Assembly: GCF_016859285.1 (NCBI RefSeq) | Contig: NC_053400.1 | Coordinates: forward strand, 32,480,001-32,544,000 | DNA: 64,000 nucleotides | Source of the DNA: Xiphias gladius | Taxonomy: Eukaryota > Chordata > Actinopteri > Istiophoriformes > Xiphiidae | Direction: 5' to 3' | Shown here: positions 23,474 to 36,100 of the stretch, one piece after another | Layout: each line of letters begins with the position of its first letter | Position numbering within the stretch: position 1 is the stretch's first letter | The notes under the pieces: model-generated | Databases searched by the model: none | Told to the model about the DNA's origin: nothing | What the model saw: the letters and a program-made list of their open reading frames with translations, nothing else | Position numbers and translations under genes: made by a program

Positions 23474-24073
23474 TCAGCCCTCCTGCTCCTGGCCTCCCTT
23501 CTCTTTTTCTGAGCCGGTATCTCCAAAGTCCTGCTCGGCGCTGGGCCCTGTGCTCCGGCTCTCCTGCCCGCCGTCGTACTCTCTCAGCGGGGCAGCCGGG
23601 TCTCTGACAACCCCCTCCATCTCCACCTCCCCCACCAGCTCCTCCTCGGTCTCCTCCTCCACCCGGCCCACAGTGTCTGGGATAATCTCCACCTCGATGT
23701 CCGAGGAGTCCTCGCTCTCTTTGAACCACACCGTCTTCTGGCCCTCCCTCCTCCTCGGCTTGGTCAGGATCGACCTCATGCCGTACTCGTCCCCGTCTCC
23801 TCTGCCCCTCCTGGACGGTCTCACCGAGGGACTCCCTTTGGGGACGTGGTTGGCGTAGACGCCACAGGAGGAGCAGTGGCGGCTCCGTCTCTCCAAGGGA
23901 ATGACCCGGCCCCGCGCCTGGGGGAAGGTGCTCCGTCTGGGGAGAGCGTTGTTCCAGCGCCTGCCGCCCCCACGGCCTTGGTCGCCCTCGTTCTGGAAAC
24001 CGTCGTTGGTGTACTGCAGGGAGTCCCTGTGGCCAGTCCGGGGCTGGTTGGACTTCAGACAGGGGCCCAGGCA
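23474..24073 (-). CDS. cdhr5: cdhr5 last exon: cytoplasmic tail
   Basis: This 600-base exon supplies 199 residues and the stop. It starts with a cysteine-rich juxtamembrane stretch (CLGPC), then LQYTNDGFQNEGD, similar to GFDNQAF in human CDHR5. A basic part leads to RSILTKP and KTVWF, followed by a strongly acidic Glu-rich C-terminus ending QEQEG. No class I PDZ ligand is visible at the end, although mammalian CDHR5 is reported to bind the PDZ protein USH1C. An alternative 3' exon is possible but I did not identify one. Confidence 0.88.
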   Translation of the reverse strand, partial: CLGPCLKSNQPRTGHRDSLQYTNDGFQNEGDQGRGGGRRWNNALPRRSTFPQARGRVIPLERRSRHCSSCGVYANHVPKGSPSVRPSRRGRGDGDEYGMRSILTKPRRREGQKTVWFKESEDSSDIEVEIIPDTVGRVEEETEEELVGEVEMEGVVRDPAAPLREYDGGQESRSTGPSAEQDFGDTGSEKEKGGQEQEG

Positions 24074-27000
24074 CTAAAGGCAGGAGAGAGGCGCCACATT
24101 ATTAATAGAGCACTTAACTAGGCGTGGAGGATACGGAGGCCCCGTTCACATGCCACCGTGGTTCCCGAGAGTGAGCCAGGTTCATTTGTTCTATCAGCTG
24201 ATAAATGCTCATCAAAGCGACACAGGAGGAGCGCCGCACATGAAGACATGGAACAGCTGAGTTATTACGGTTTAGAGGTGCCTTCGTGTCCTCTATCAAA
24301 GTGAAAATAAAAGCTTCAAAACTGTGCCGAACAACATTCAGTTTCAAAGGAACTCCCCGTGTTTTACAAGCTATTGTCACTTGAATAATTTTGGCAGCTA
24401 AGGTTTTTTTACAAAGTCGTTTAAAAAAATATTTTGATGTGAGGACATGTTAAATAGTTCCTTTCACTTTAAGACTTTTTACAGTTTCAGAGGTTGTTTT
24501 TCACTTTCATTACTTACAACAGTAAAGTCGACCTTCTGCTGTGCTTTAATGCTGTCACGTGCAGTCACAGCTGTATTCACGTGCCTGATGTGATGAGCCA
24601 AGTTTGGATTTTACGACTCAAATCATCACAGGGATGAAATCTCAAAGAAGAAAACCGACTCACCTCGCATATTTTGTCCATACTGGCGTTTCCCTTCCAC
24701 AAGCGGGAAATCAAGAAGCCGATCACGATGAGGCAGAGGACCAGCAGGGCCGCCATGACCAGACCCAGGAGAGCCATGTCGCCCGGACGGTAGCCGATGT
24801 TTGAGGGAGACGGGATGGCCACGGCTGCACAGAAGACGGATCGGTGACTCAAAATGAACTCTGCAGAATCCTTCAAAAATTCTTCTCATGTAAATCAGAC
24901 CCAATCCATACTGGCAGCCTTTTTTCAGTGACAACAGGCGATACACGGTGATAACATCTGTTACTCTAACGACACGGATAACATTAATTTATCCTTTGGA
25001 TTCCCTGAGGGCTGTTCATTAAAGCATGTGAAAATAAAATACATCGGGAAATTTAGACATCACCCACAAAGTAATGCAGTAAACATTTGGTTCTGCGTGA
25101 TGGTAAGTATGTCGACTGTGAGTCCTGCCTATTGACTGGCCCAGGTTTAAGATTTTTATTTAGTTTGGAGGGAAAAGCAAACACACCACATCTTCAATTT
25201 ACCGTAGGCAAACACGATAAAGTGTCATAATTTTGTCTAAGTTTAGATGTGGACAAATCAGCAGAATAATAACGTGACACAGCAAGGATGTTAAGGATAA
25301 GGCTGGGAATGTTCTATATGTTTATTATTATTATTATTATCAACGAATCCAATGAAAAGACCAACACCAACAATGTGTCATTCCGTCTCTTAATACTTTG
25401 ATTTCGCTCCCCTGTTTAAGGCTCTCGGCTCCAAGCCCACCGCTTCCTTCCAATTAGTAAATCTTTATAAAAAACCTGAGTCAAAATAAACTACAGTGTG
25501 TGTGTTCATGGTGGTGAAGGAACACGTCGCCCAGTGCAACAGTGTGACTCGCTGATGGGTTTTAATGGCTGTTGGAAACAATGGAGCTCTGCGGCTCAGG
25601 GGAACCAGATACATCGGGGCTTGATACAGGGACAGTACTTGCTAGCGGGAGACATTCGGTGTTGGTTTTGGTATTTTCATGGGAACTTGTTAAAATATAG
25701 ATCACCACCAGTCTTGGTTGGGGAATGGCCCGCCAATACAGCAAGACGTCAGGACTAAATATACCCAGTTTCTCAGGCGAAAACGTTTCCCGCCATCGCA
25801 ACTGAGCGGTCAGTGTCAGCGAGATCCACTCTGATGGTCTTACCAGGTATGACCTGAACGGAGAGGGCCGCCGTGCCGAACTCCCCTGTCGTCGTGTCCA
25901 CCGCTCTGAGCTGCAGGCGGTAAGAACCGTTTTAGAATTCGGAAAAATGCCAGAAGAGTCGGTAGAAGTGAGCAGCCATGCTTTTATGTGCTTTTTTTGG
26001 GGAGGGGTTCAGTCACCTGAAGCGCGAAGGACTCCGTCTTCACGACTCTCTTCAGGATCATGAACCCGTCTGAGGTCACGTTGACGTAGCTGCTGTACTG
26101 AACCTCGTATTTCACATCTGGATTCACACCCTGACACACAAACACAAACACACATTGGCAGGTAAGAACTGACAACTGGAGGGTTGCGGGTATTTCCACA
26201 CTGTTTTATCTCGGCTGCGTGTGTCCACCCTGCCGCTATTGAAGCTGCTACTGAAGCTATTGATTCGGGGGTAGAAACACAGCGCTGATGTCCTACCAGC
26301 CCATACATTTGTTGGCTAACCGAAGGGCTAGCAAACCACCCACGCGCGGCTGCTGTCAGCATTAAATTGGCGCCATGTTTTCGTCTGCCTTCAGTCACTA
26401 GCAGCGAAAAATGTTCCACTTTCTTCTCCAGCGGCTGTCTTCGATTGTTTAGCTCTCTGTCTTGCATTTGATGGGACTGGTGAGGCGCAGCCAGAAGAAC
26501 AGAAACTGACGGCACTGCGCCGACCCCGTCGCGTCCCACATTCATCTGAATGCAGATTTAAGAGCATCCGTAGCCCTGCTAGCCTCACAGAGCCGCCACC
26601 GCGGCCACAGGCACTTAGCCTCCTTACGGTTACTGAGGACTGTCGTTACTTTTTAAGGGCTCGGGAAGTTGCATTCTGATTTTAATTGTCACTGATCTCT
26701 GGAGTTATTCAATTTGAATTTGGGATATATATATATATATTTGCTCAGTCTGTCAGGTTTGCAGCGTTTGTAAAAAAAAAAAAAAAAACAAGGTTTACCT
26801 GCGAGCGTCCAGCCAATCAGGTCCCAACACTTTGACAACCTGACCAGATGCTTATCTAATCGGTTCGGCTTTTCATTAACTAAAGTTATCTGCAAAACAT
26901 CAGAGCGAATTAACTTCTTTGCAGAATAATGTAAAAAAAAAAAAAAAAACCCGAGTATCAGTGGAGTTTTAACACAGAGCACTCACACTGGCGAAGTCCT

Positions 27001-30000
27001 CATCCCGGGCTCGGACCCTGAAGGGCCGGTAGGTGCTCCGGTCTCGGAGGATCATGCTCTCCGGGACAGAGTTGCTGTAGATAAATCCTTCGTATCGCTC
27101 CTTCTCAAAGCGAGGAGGGTTCCTGCTCTTCTTCATCACCTCGATGGTCACTTGTGTCACGGCAAACTGATCCCTGTTGGTCACCTGAGACGCCTGGTGG
27201 CCAGGAGAGATCGAAAGGTGCGTTAGTCCGAAGTCATGGTTGATGTCCGCCTAAAATCAAAACCGGTAACTAGCTAGCCTCATTGATTTGCGTGTCCGTC
27301 TCCCTTCAGAGTCACTGCAGAACTATATACCGGCCAAAGTAACTTAGTGTTTGTTTTACCAGAACCGTGAGCGTTATGGGCCCGACGATATCGGCGGCTT
27401 TGGCCATGGTGACGTTTCCCGTTTCTTCATCAATCTGGAAAATATTTCCCTCGTTTCCTGAAGGTGAAAAAAAAAGAAATCAGTGCATGTGGATACAGCG
27501 TGCACGCGACACAACCACGTGCCCCCCCCTCCCCTCTCCCCCCATTGGCTCAGCACAATGCGGAAACGAAGTTTCAGTAATTACTCGTTTTAGCCGCTCA
27601 GTTTATTAGGCTAACAGCTAACGCCAACGCAGTCTAGCACGACAGTCCTGCGACGAGTCTTCCCTTCGTGAAGGAAATAACCGAGTTGTCTTTAGCCGTA
27701 AGAATAATTTAATTTCTGAGTTTATTATTGTTTCTTTCTTTAATTAAATTGAATGGTATCGGTCCTCAGTAAACATTTGGATTTGTCAAAAAACGGGGGG
27801 GGGGGATTCTTAATTAAGCAACAAACATAGATCAGGAAAGGAAAAAAAAAACATCGTTAGATCCTGTTTGTTAAATTGTTGACACTTAAAAACTCCGCTA
27901 ATCTGCCTCCGGATTGTGCGTCTGTGGTCCGATCGGATTTGATTGACAGTGGTTTTTAGCGACGTCAGCGGCAACCATCAGAGTTTAGTTAAATTATTTC
28001 CGGATCCTGATTGGTGCAGAGAAACAAATGACATCACCTCATTTCAGTGGAGCCCTGCTCACTTTAAGCCAGTGAGAGGGAAAAAAAAACAAAAAAACAA
28101 AACAAAAATCTCAGACGAAGACACGAAACGCAGAAATCGCTCGAGTAAAATAACCCAAACTGAACATTTCCCGTTCCTGAGGGATCCCCGTGACGCTGGC
28201 GGGAAGCTGGCTGAGAACAGGGGGGGTTTCAGGCCCCGAGAAGTTCTGGAGCTTTTTAAAGCGGTTCCCCGCGTGTAAAGGCTCTAAGGAGGCAAACGCC
28301 GGTAAAACATAAGGCAATGCAACAAAATGTTTCTTCAGTTTGTTCAGTTAAAATGGACCAATTGTCGTACAAGATGCCGGAGTGGTTCGGACTGCTGCTG
28401 CGCCTACTCGCACTAATGATTATGATTTTAAAAAAACCCCAATCTTTCGAGCTCGTGTCTTCGCCGTGAGAGAGACCCGGAGCCAGTGGTGAGTGTGTTG
28501 GGTCGTGACCACTAGAGGAAGCGACGGAAACAGAAACGTGTTGCTCGGTCCAAACCTCGCACTATTCTGTAGCTGATCTGCTCGCTCCGGTTCTTGTCTC
28601 CGTCCCTCGCGAACACCGGGCCCGGCTCCAGCACTAGCGGCCCCTCCTGCGGATCAAAAAAACAAAAAACAAAACAAAAAAGAAGTGGTCACTCACGCTT
28701 TCTCCGCGCCCCGGGGCCTCCCAGCTGTGAGCTCACAGAACCGAACCATCTTTGATTCAAATACCAGTAACTTACACGTGGACAGGTGAAAACTGTGATG
28801 GGAAAATGTTTATTTCTCATTCGATCATGTTCTATTTTTCCTTTAATGTGTGTTTCCCCTTCCTATGTAAACAGTCGACCCATTTCCCGTCAACTGAGGC
28901 CAATGTTCTGTCTTTTTGAGCGAAAGTTGTTGGAATGAACTGTACGAACTGATTCTGGCCGACAGACGCAGGCCGGAACCTGCTGGTGATTGAACCGTTT
29001 GTCCAAACTCGTGCAGTGCCTACGTGGAACCAACTGTATTTAAAGACAGGATTCTCCCATTGACAGCGTCCAGTCTCCGAAACCTCTGTGGTGGAGAGAG
29101 ACTCCACCCTGTTTGGCCAAATAGTACTGAAGAGCTCGTCTCTGTCTCTGTTTGATGATCAGTGCTGATTATTGCTGGTTGTTCACTTTAATTCATTTAA
29201 TATTCTGTAATCAATTCTTAGAACCTGCGTAGACTCGTTGTTGTCTTTACCTCCTCACCATTGAGGAGATTGTTGCCTCTACCACAGGACAGACTCGGGT
29301 AAATGAGCGGAGAAACACAATAACTGCAGGTGCAATCGAGTCCCCAGATCTGAGACCCCTGAAATGTGCACCACCGACAAAATGTCTTGTGCTCAGCCGG
29401 TCTGCCACAGACCTGGAGCTACTATCTTCAGAAACACGCGGCAGCGGCTTCCTAAGACTCTTCGAGTCGCTTTCTCCTTTCGCCTGCGCCCCGTCTACGT
29501 ATCTCTTCAGCTTTGAGCTCGCTTCTCACCTCTTTCTCGGTGAGGTTGACTCTGCCTCTGTAGCCGGGGCTCACGCACAGCTTGGCGGCCCCCAGGTTTG
29601 TCCTCAAGCACGGCTGAAACCACGGGGGCCGGTTATCCACGTCCCTCACGTGAACCGTGACGGCGGCCACCGAGGTGAAGAACGGCTCGTTGGAGGCCGA
29701 ACCGTTGAACGTGTCCTGGAGCAGGGGGACACATTTGACAGTCAGAGAGAAGCGGAGCACGCCTCGGCGTTGCGCAGTGTTTTTCGTGATCACTGTACCT
29801 GCACATGTAGAATCAGAGAGATCTTCTGTACGACATCGTAGTCGAGGAGGCTTTTTACGAGTATCTTTGGAGTGTTGATGTTCTCCAGGCGGAAGTATTT
29901 ATCCTGGGTTAACATACAGAGGGAGAAGGAAAAAAAAGTGTAATAATGGTAATAACGATAATAATAATAAAGATAATAATTATGATAATAATAATAATGC

Positions 30001-30130
30001 ACTTTATTTTATTACAGCACTTTTCAAAATAAAGTTAGTGTTTTAATTGAGAGCATAAAGATGATTTCACCACAACAACTTAATCAGGCAAATTAAAACT
30101 GAGAAACTGAAATGGACTAAAACAAGCCAC

Positions 30131-30171
<41 letters not shown>

Positions 30172-33100
30172 TGAGCAGGTTTTGAGGAGGAAAGTTTTGG
30201 GACACCTGACACTTGATTTCTCAGAGACATGATCGGGGATGTAAGTGCCCGCTTTGTGGTGGTTTTCAATGAGACAGACGGTAAATCTGAGTGTCATCTT
30301 CGTAACAGCGGGGGGAGGGAATATACCTGAAGACACTGGTACCGGGGGATCTTGTGACCCTTCATCATGGGGTTTGAAGGATTTTTAGAGGCCAGGAGAG
30401 GTACGAGTACCCAGTATTTCAGGAAAAGTTCAAAAAAATTGAGAAAGTAAGAAAAAAATTCAACCGAATTTTCAGATAGAATCTTCTCAATTCAAAGTTC
30501 TCTTACTAGCTTATTAGGGGGCTTTTGACCGTATCTCCCAGCCTTCTTGGGCTAATGATGTGGGACCCGGTGCTTAGAGTCTTGACCCCAGCATTATTAC
30601 ACAGATGTTGTTAAAATGTCAGTGTAGATTGACGTGCCATGCGTAAATCAATGGAAACACTTCATAATACAGCTTGGAATGTACTGGGTAAATTAGTTGT
30701 ATGAATCGGGGACCAGTAAAATACTGACCGGTTCTTACTGGTTGTAAGTGTTTTTGGGAAACCAGGTTTCCACAGTCTTGTTTTCACCGTGTGGCGAGAG
30801 AGCACAAGCCTCACATTACATTACAGCCCACGTACCTCATTTTCACGGTGTAGTTCACTCGTGAACAAACGCGATCGCAACGCGCTGCAGAAAAAACGAC
30901 GGTTTAAAAACAGGTGGGAGCTCATTTGCACCACCCCTCCGGGGATTCACTGTCCCGTCTCCCGCTTCACGGTATGATTGGACATAGGGTGAAGGTGAGG
31001 AACGTGTCGCCCTGGAGGAGGAAAAAGTATAACCCAAAAAAAGTCATGTAATGATGAAACACATCAATGTGGATCAGTGGATCAAACATGGCTAATCTTT
31101 CATGTTTAACGAAGATCATAGTAAATATTATTTAAATTCTTTTAATTACAAAATAATATAATAACAAGGTACTTGGGCTGTAATATGATTTGTGGCTGTT
31201 CTACCCTTTTTACTCTTTAATTACACAATGAGAACAGTTGTCGTTTTTCTCAGTACTGTACCCTGCTGGTATCCATTATTTACAGAAACACTAAACTCTA
31301 TAATTTACTTTTCCTCTAAAAGAGTCAGTTGTTCCCCAGAGTCTTGTTCTTCCACTCTACCTACACTTAAGTACCAGTAGGAACCAGTAAGTATTTTATT
31401 GGTCCCTGATTCGTATAACGAAATTACACTATAAATCTCAGGCTGCATTATAAAGCATTACCAAATACACAAATGAACATACGGCACATACGTTTTGATG
31501 TTTCCATCACACTAATCTCTGCGTCTTGCTGTTCTGTAACAGAATGAAACCACCAGTCCGGTCACGAAAATGGTTACAGCAGAAATGGTCTTACTGTCGC
31601 AGACTCTAAGCGATAGTAAAGAGGCTCCGAATCAACGTCCGTAGCTTCTATCAGCCCAACGCTGGAGTTGATCGGAGTCAGCTGCAGGAGACAAAGCCCA
31701 GAGTCAACATCATGTCCAGAGCGAGACCAAATGTGAAGCACCGGCGCCGCTCACCTCATTCACTTCCAGGACATAGTGGCTTTGTGCAAAGTTCGGGGGG
31801 TTGTCGTTCACGTTTTCAACCAGAACTTCAACCGACTCTTTCACCTTGGAGAGGAAAAAAAAGCAGTGACCCAATCAGCCCAGGTTGCATTAAAAAAAGA
31901 ACAGATTATAAAAAACCAACTGTTTTTTCTGTGGGATCTGCCACATCGTGAATTAAGAGGACTGCACAGCATCTTGACCCTTGCAGCCCTTTACAATCCA
32001 AATTCTTGACTCTTACTCACAGATCTGGAGCCAGCTCTGCTGCACTGCACCCACACCACCAGAGCTGCACTGGCCAACGACTAAAAACAAAAAAGAAAAG
32101 AAAAAACATCAGCTACGTGAGCAGTGTCCTGCTGCAGGGGTTTTTAAAACATCAGTACTGATGATGATTAAAAGGTACCCTGTGGGGTTTTTGACCACCA
32201 GCGTGTCGCCCGCATGCACGCGCATGCCCCGTGTCGTCGAAACAGGACCACAAATGTTTCCGGACTGTGAGGGTTTCATGCCGTTCCGCTGATCAACAGT
32301 CGGGGGGCGGTAAAATGCGCCAAACAAAGGCAGGGAAGAAGACGGCTGCTAGCGAGCAAACTTGGACGTGAACGACGTAGGTTTTCAGTTTCCTCCAAAA
32401 AAGGAGAGGAGGGAGCAAATGCAAGCAACATGCTTCTTAAACCTCGATGACGCACACAGTGTCTTTGGGAGAAACCTGTATCGTAAACATGACTTTGTTT
32501 GGTTACAAAAAAACTCCACAGGGCACCTTTAAGATGCGATAATTTTATAAATGACTTTTCGAGGGGTTCTCCGTAGGAGTTACACTGGTAACGTTTTATG
32601 TTGCAGGTCCTGTGTTTTCCAGCTAATATCCCGGAAACTTTACTGATAACTTCTTTAAAAATTGGCTGCCATTCAGGATATTTCCAAGAAAGGCCCACAC
32701 CGTTTGGTGCTAATTATAAGGGAAATGATAAAAGCGTTAGCTGGCTGGTCGGTCATTAAGTACCCGCTCGTTATATTTGAGTTTTTAAACTTACGTAGGT
32801 ATGTGAAAAGTACCTTATGGGCAAATGTCAACATTCACCAGAGTTTCCCAGAAAGACGAACTCAAATTCTTAATTTCACTCCTTTGATTCCTAAAGTGCC
32901 TCACATCATAGATGCACTTGGTGAATGGTAAATGCTCATTTCGCTGACGTTTACGCTGCATGCTGGTTAAATAGTTTTCAGCTGCACTGGAAATCGCTTA
33001 GTTTTGTGTTTTTCAAACTGCTGATGATCAACAAATGAAACACACTCCATGCTATAAAATTTACATTCATTACAAACATATTTCTGCCCAATTCCAGCAG

Positions 33101-36100
33101 ACGTGACCTGAAAAGATAAAGTGACTGATTGCGGAACATTTTCTGTCTAATCCACAAATAAGAATTTTTTTTTCTGTCTTGGAAACTCTGATTACTGATT
33201 ATCAGTTTATGAACTATGTTTCACTGACCTGCTACATTATTTCTTAGGCTGGTTGTTTGTTTTGTTTTTTCTTACTCTAATATAACAATCAATTACTTGG
33301 TAACTGTAGCAACTAAGGCTTTATCCAGATCCCATATAATTGGCACCAAATTGCACAACAATCTGTTTAATTAGGACAATTAAAAGGATTTGAAATGACA
33401 AGATTCCAACCGACAGATTTGTCTCATTTGAATAAGAGAAGCTACTGCAGGTTTCTCAGAAAAATGTGAATATACTCTTCATAAATTCGCTTTTAATATA
33501 AATTACACGTCGTTTAAAACATCATAAGGAATGCTATTCTAAACCTAAGCCACAGTGTGTCTTCAACAGTGGTTATCAAAATGTTTTTATCTGTCATATC
33601 TCTCTTTACATAGGGGGAAAAAAAAGTCATACCCCCAATGCACATAGAATCAGATTAATGTTTAGCAACTGATAACAAATTAATGTGCAAATTAAAAATT
33701 AAGTTGAACTGCCCACAACCAAATCTCACCAGCTATACTGAAAATCAAATCCACGGCCTCATCCTATTCCTGATACGACCAATGTGTTTCGCGTCATCTG
33801 TTCTTTTTCGGTTTCCAGTCAAAAATCGCGTTTTGAATCAATCTTGCAAGCGTGACGTCCGCCAAGCTTGATAGCCTTGCAGATGTCAGAGCGCACGTGC
33901 CCGGTTATTGTCCCGTCGTGAATCACATTCTTTCAAAGATATCCCCGCCCGAGCGAGAATATCTATTTCTCCTGCTCGGACAATGTTTGTGTCACACGTG
34001 ATGAATGTAAATTACCTCATAGTCCAGTCCTTTCTTTACCATCAGGGCGTCCCCCTTTAGGTAGAAGAGATCTTCGGGGTTCACCGTGACGGTCAGTGTC
34101 ACATCGCTGCTGGTGCTGATTTGTACCACCTGGACGTCGGCCGTGTTGTTTTCCGGGACCGTCACGGGACCAGGGGGCACCGTGCAAACTGAGGCAGGTG
34201 AGAGGCATCGGGTAAATCGGACTTTGTAGGTGAAAGGGTGTCAATAGAAATCAGGCCTGCGACATTGAGGGGACGTTTCATGAGATCTCGATCAAATCTG
34301 ATGAAAGTCATTTGACTGAAGTGTTGCTATTTCATAAATTTACCAAGAGTGCTGACAGTGTGGGGTATTTCTTTTTCTCCTACGCACCCCTGCTGGTTTT
34401 TTTCTGTATTTTCAAAGATTTGTGTCAGGAAAAACTGAGGCATTGCCTGGGTTTATACCCTCGCCTCTTTGCTACGTGCTGTCACATTAAAACATTTTGC
34501 CCGACCTTAAAAACTGCGGCTTAAAGCGGCCGCGGAACATCCACGGCTGGATTAACCGTCGGGCCCCTGGTGATACCCAGTGTGTATTATGTCACCGTCT
34601 TGCTCTCACGGAGTCTACGCGCAGTATCTCAGAGACCCAGGGACCAACCAGTGCTCCTGTGCTGGAGTAAAACTACCAGCTCCAAGCCTCTCTTTGTGTC
34701 AGTTTGTGGTGACTTTATTAAATGTAACTTCATTTAGGAATATTCCCCATGTGAGAACAATATACACTAAAATAATAAAGGTTAAAAGCTAGAGCTTTAA
34801 CAAAGGGCCCCTCAAGTTAGGGCCGGAAAATTTGATAATGATGCAAAACCTGTCTTAGTTGACATCAGAATAGTTTAACATTTTGAAAAACACGCTTAGT
34901 CACTTTCTGACTTAAGACTTACATCAGAAGACTCTCACGTCCCGCACAGTAAATATGAAGCCACAGCCAGCAGCCTGCTAGCTTAGCTTAGCACAAGGAC
35001 CTGGCTCTGCCCCAGCAGTAACTACATCTGCCTACCAGCAGACGGAAAAACTGGAAGGTCAGCCGAATGGCTACAGCAAAACGACTAAACGATCCACTAG
35101 ACAAGAGACAAAAGGGATGCAAAATGACATGAGAGAGACACGAAAAATATACGACTAGACACAAAGTGACAGCAAACGTGACCGCAGAGACATAAATAAA
35201 CTAAAAGAGATGTGAAAGGATCAAAGATCATTAAAATGAGTACAAATAGACGTGAAAAGACCACACACAAAAGGATTTGTGTCTCTTTCAATATGGGGGT
35301 CCTGATGTTATGAAGGAGAGGTGGGGGGGGCCTCCCACATGTCTGTGCCCACTGTCTCATAAACTGTCCATGCCGGCAATAAATAGTAAAGAATAAAAAG
35401 ATCAGCGGTAGGGAAATAGCGGCCCGCGGGCCAAATCTGGCCCCTCAAACAAAACAGTTCGGCCTCCAAACCAAACCTGAAGTTTCCACTTTCACAGTTT
35501 GCATCAACACCTTCGCACAGTTTTTCATAAATCACCCGCAGGTTACAGTGTAAATAACAGGCTTATGTAAATACCAACAAACATGGCCTCGTAACAACAA
35601 CTGGAATCAGTGATTTGCGTCTCAAACACAGAAAGGTAGCAGCCTGACTGACACAGCAGGCTGATTAAAAAACGGCAAAAAAAAAATCTAAAGCCACAGT
35701 ATCTTAAGTCAGTTAAAACAGAAACAGGTCACTGGTGGTTGAGTGAGGAGAAACTGTGAAGTCTCGTAGTGCAAAACATACACATTTGTGTATGAGTCAT
35801 TTTTAGCCAAGTTACTTTAACAGCAACACAAGCAGCTGTGACTCTGTCAGGACTCACTGGCTAATGATCCAACCCTATAACAACACGTCTTATGAACCTG
35901 GTTTATTCTCAAAAGAAAAAAAAAAGTACTCAAAAATGTCCCTTTATCGTGCGGCTTCCCAGACGAATCTGCAATCATCCAAACGACCAAAACCACTCGA
36001 CGAGCAGTAACCGGGACTGTCAGGGCCCCTGGGTGTCTGGGGCCCCGGGGAGTTATCAGCTCTGCCCAGGCACCTGCTCCAGACGTGAGGACATCTCGTC

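Noticed and set aside
23433..24074. 213-codon minus-strand frame and a 182-codon plus-strand frame over the last cdhr5 exon
   Set aside because: Both are alternative frames of the real tail exon. Only the frame ending at 23474 joins in phase with the membrane exon and carries the conserved RSILTKP and KTVWF.
30855..31037. Possible extra cdhr5 exon around 30855-31020 with CTCCAG acceptor
   Set aside because: Exon 5 (31681-31595) already joins exon 6 (29903-29799) in phase with continuous cadherin similarity. This frame has no cadherin features.
35097..35535. Hydrophobic minus-strand frame as a candidate cdhr5 leader
   Set aside because: It falls in interspersed repeat family C and has no donor with the needed phase.
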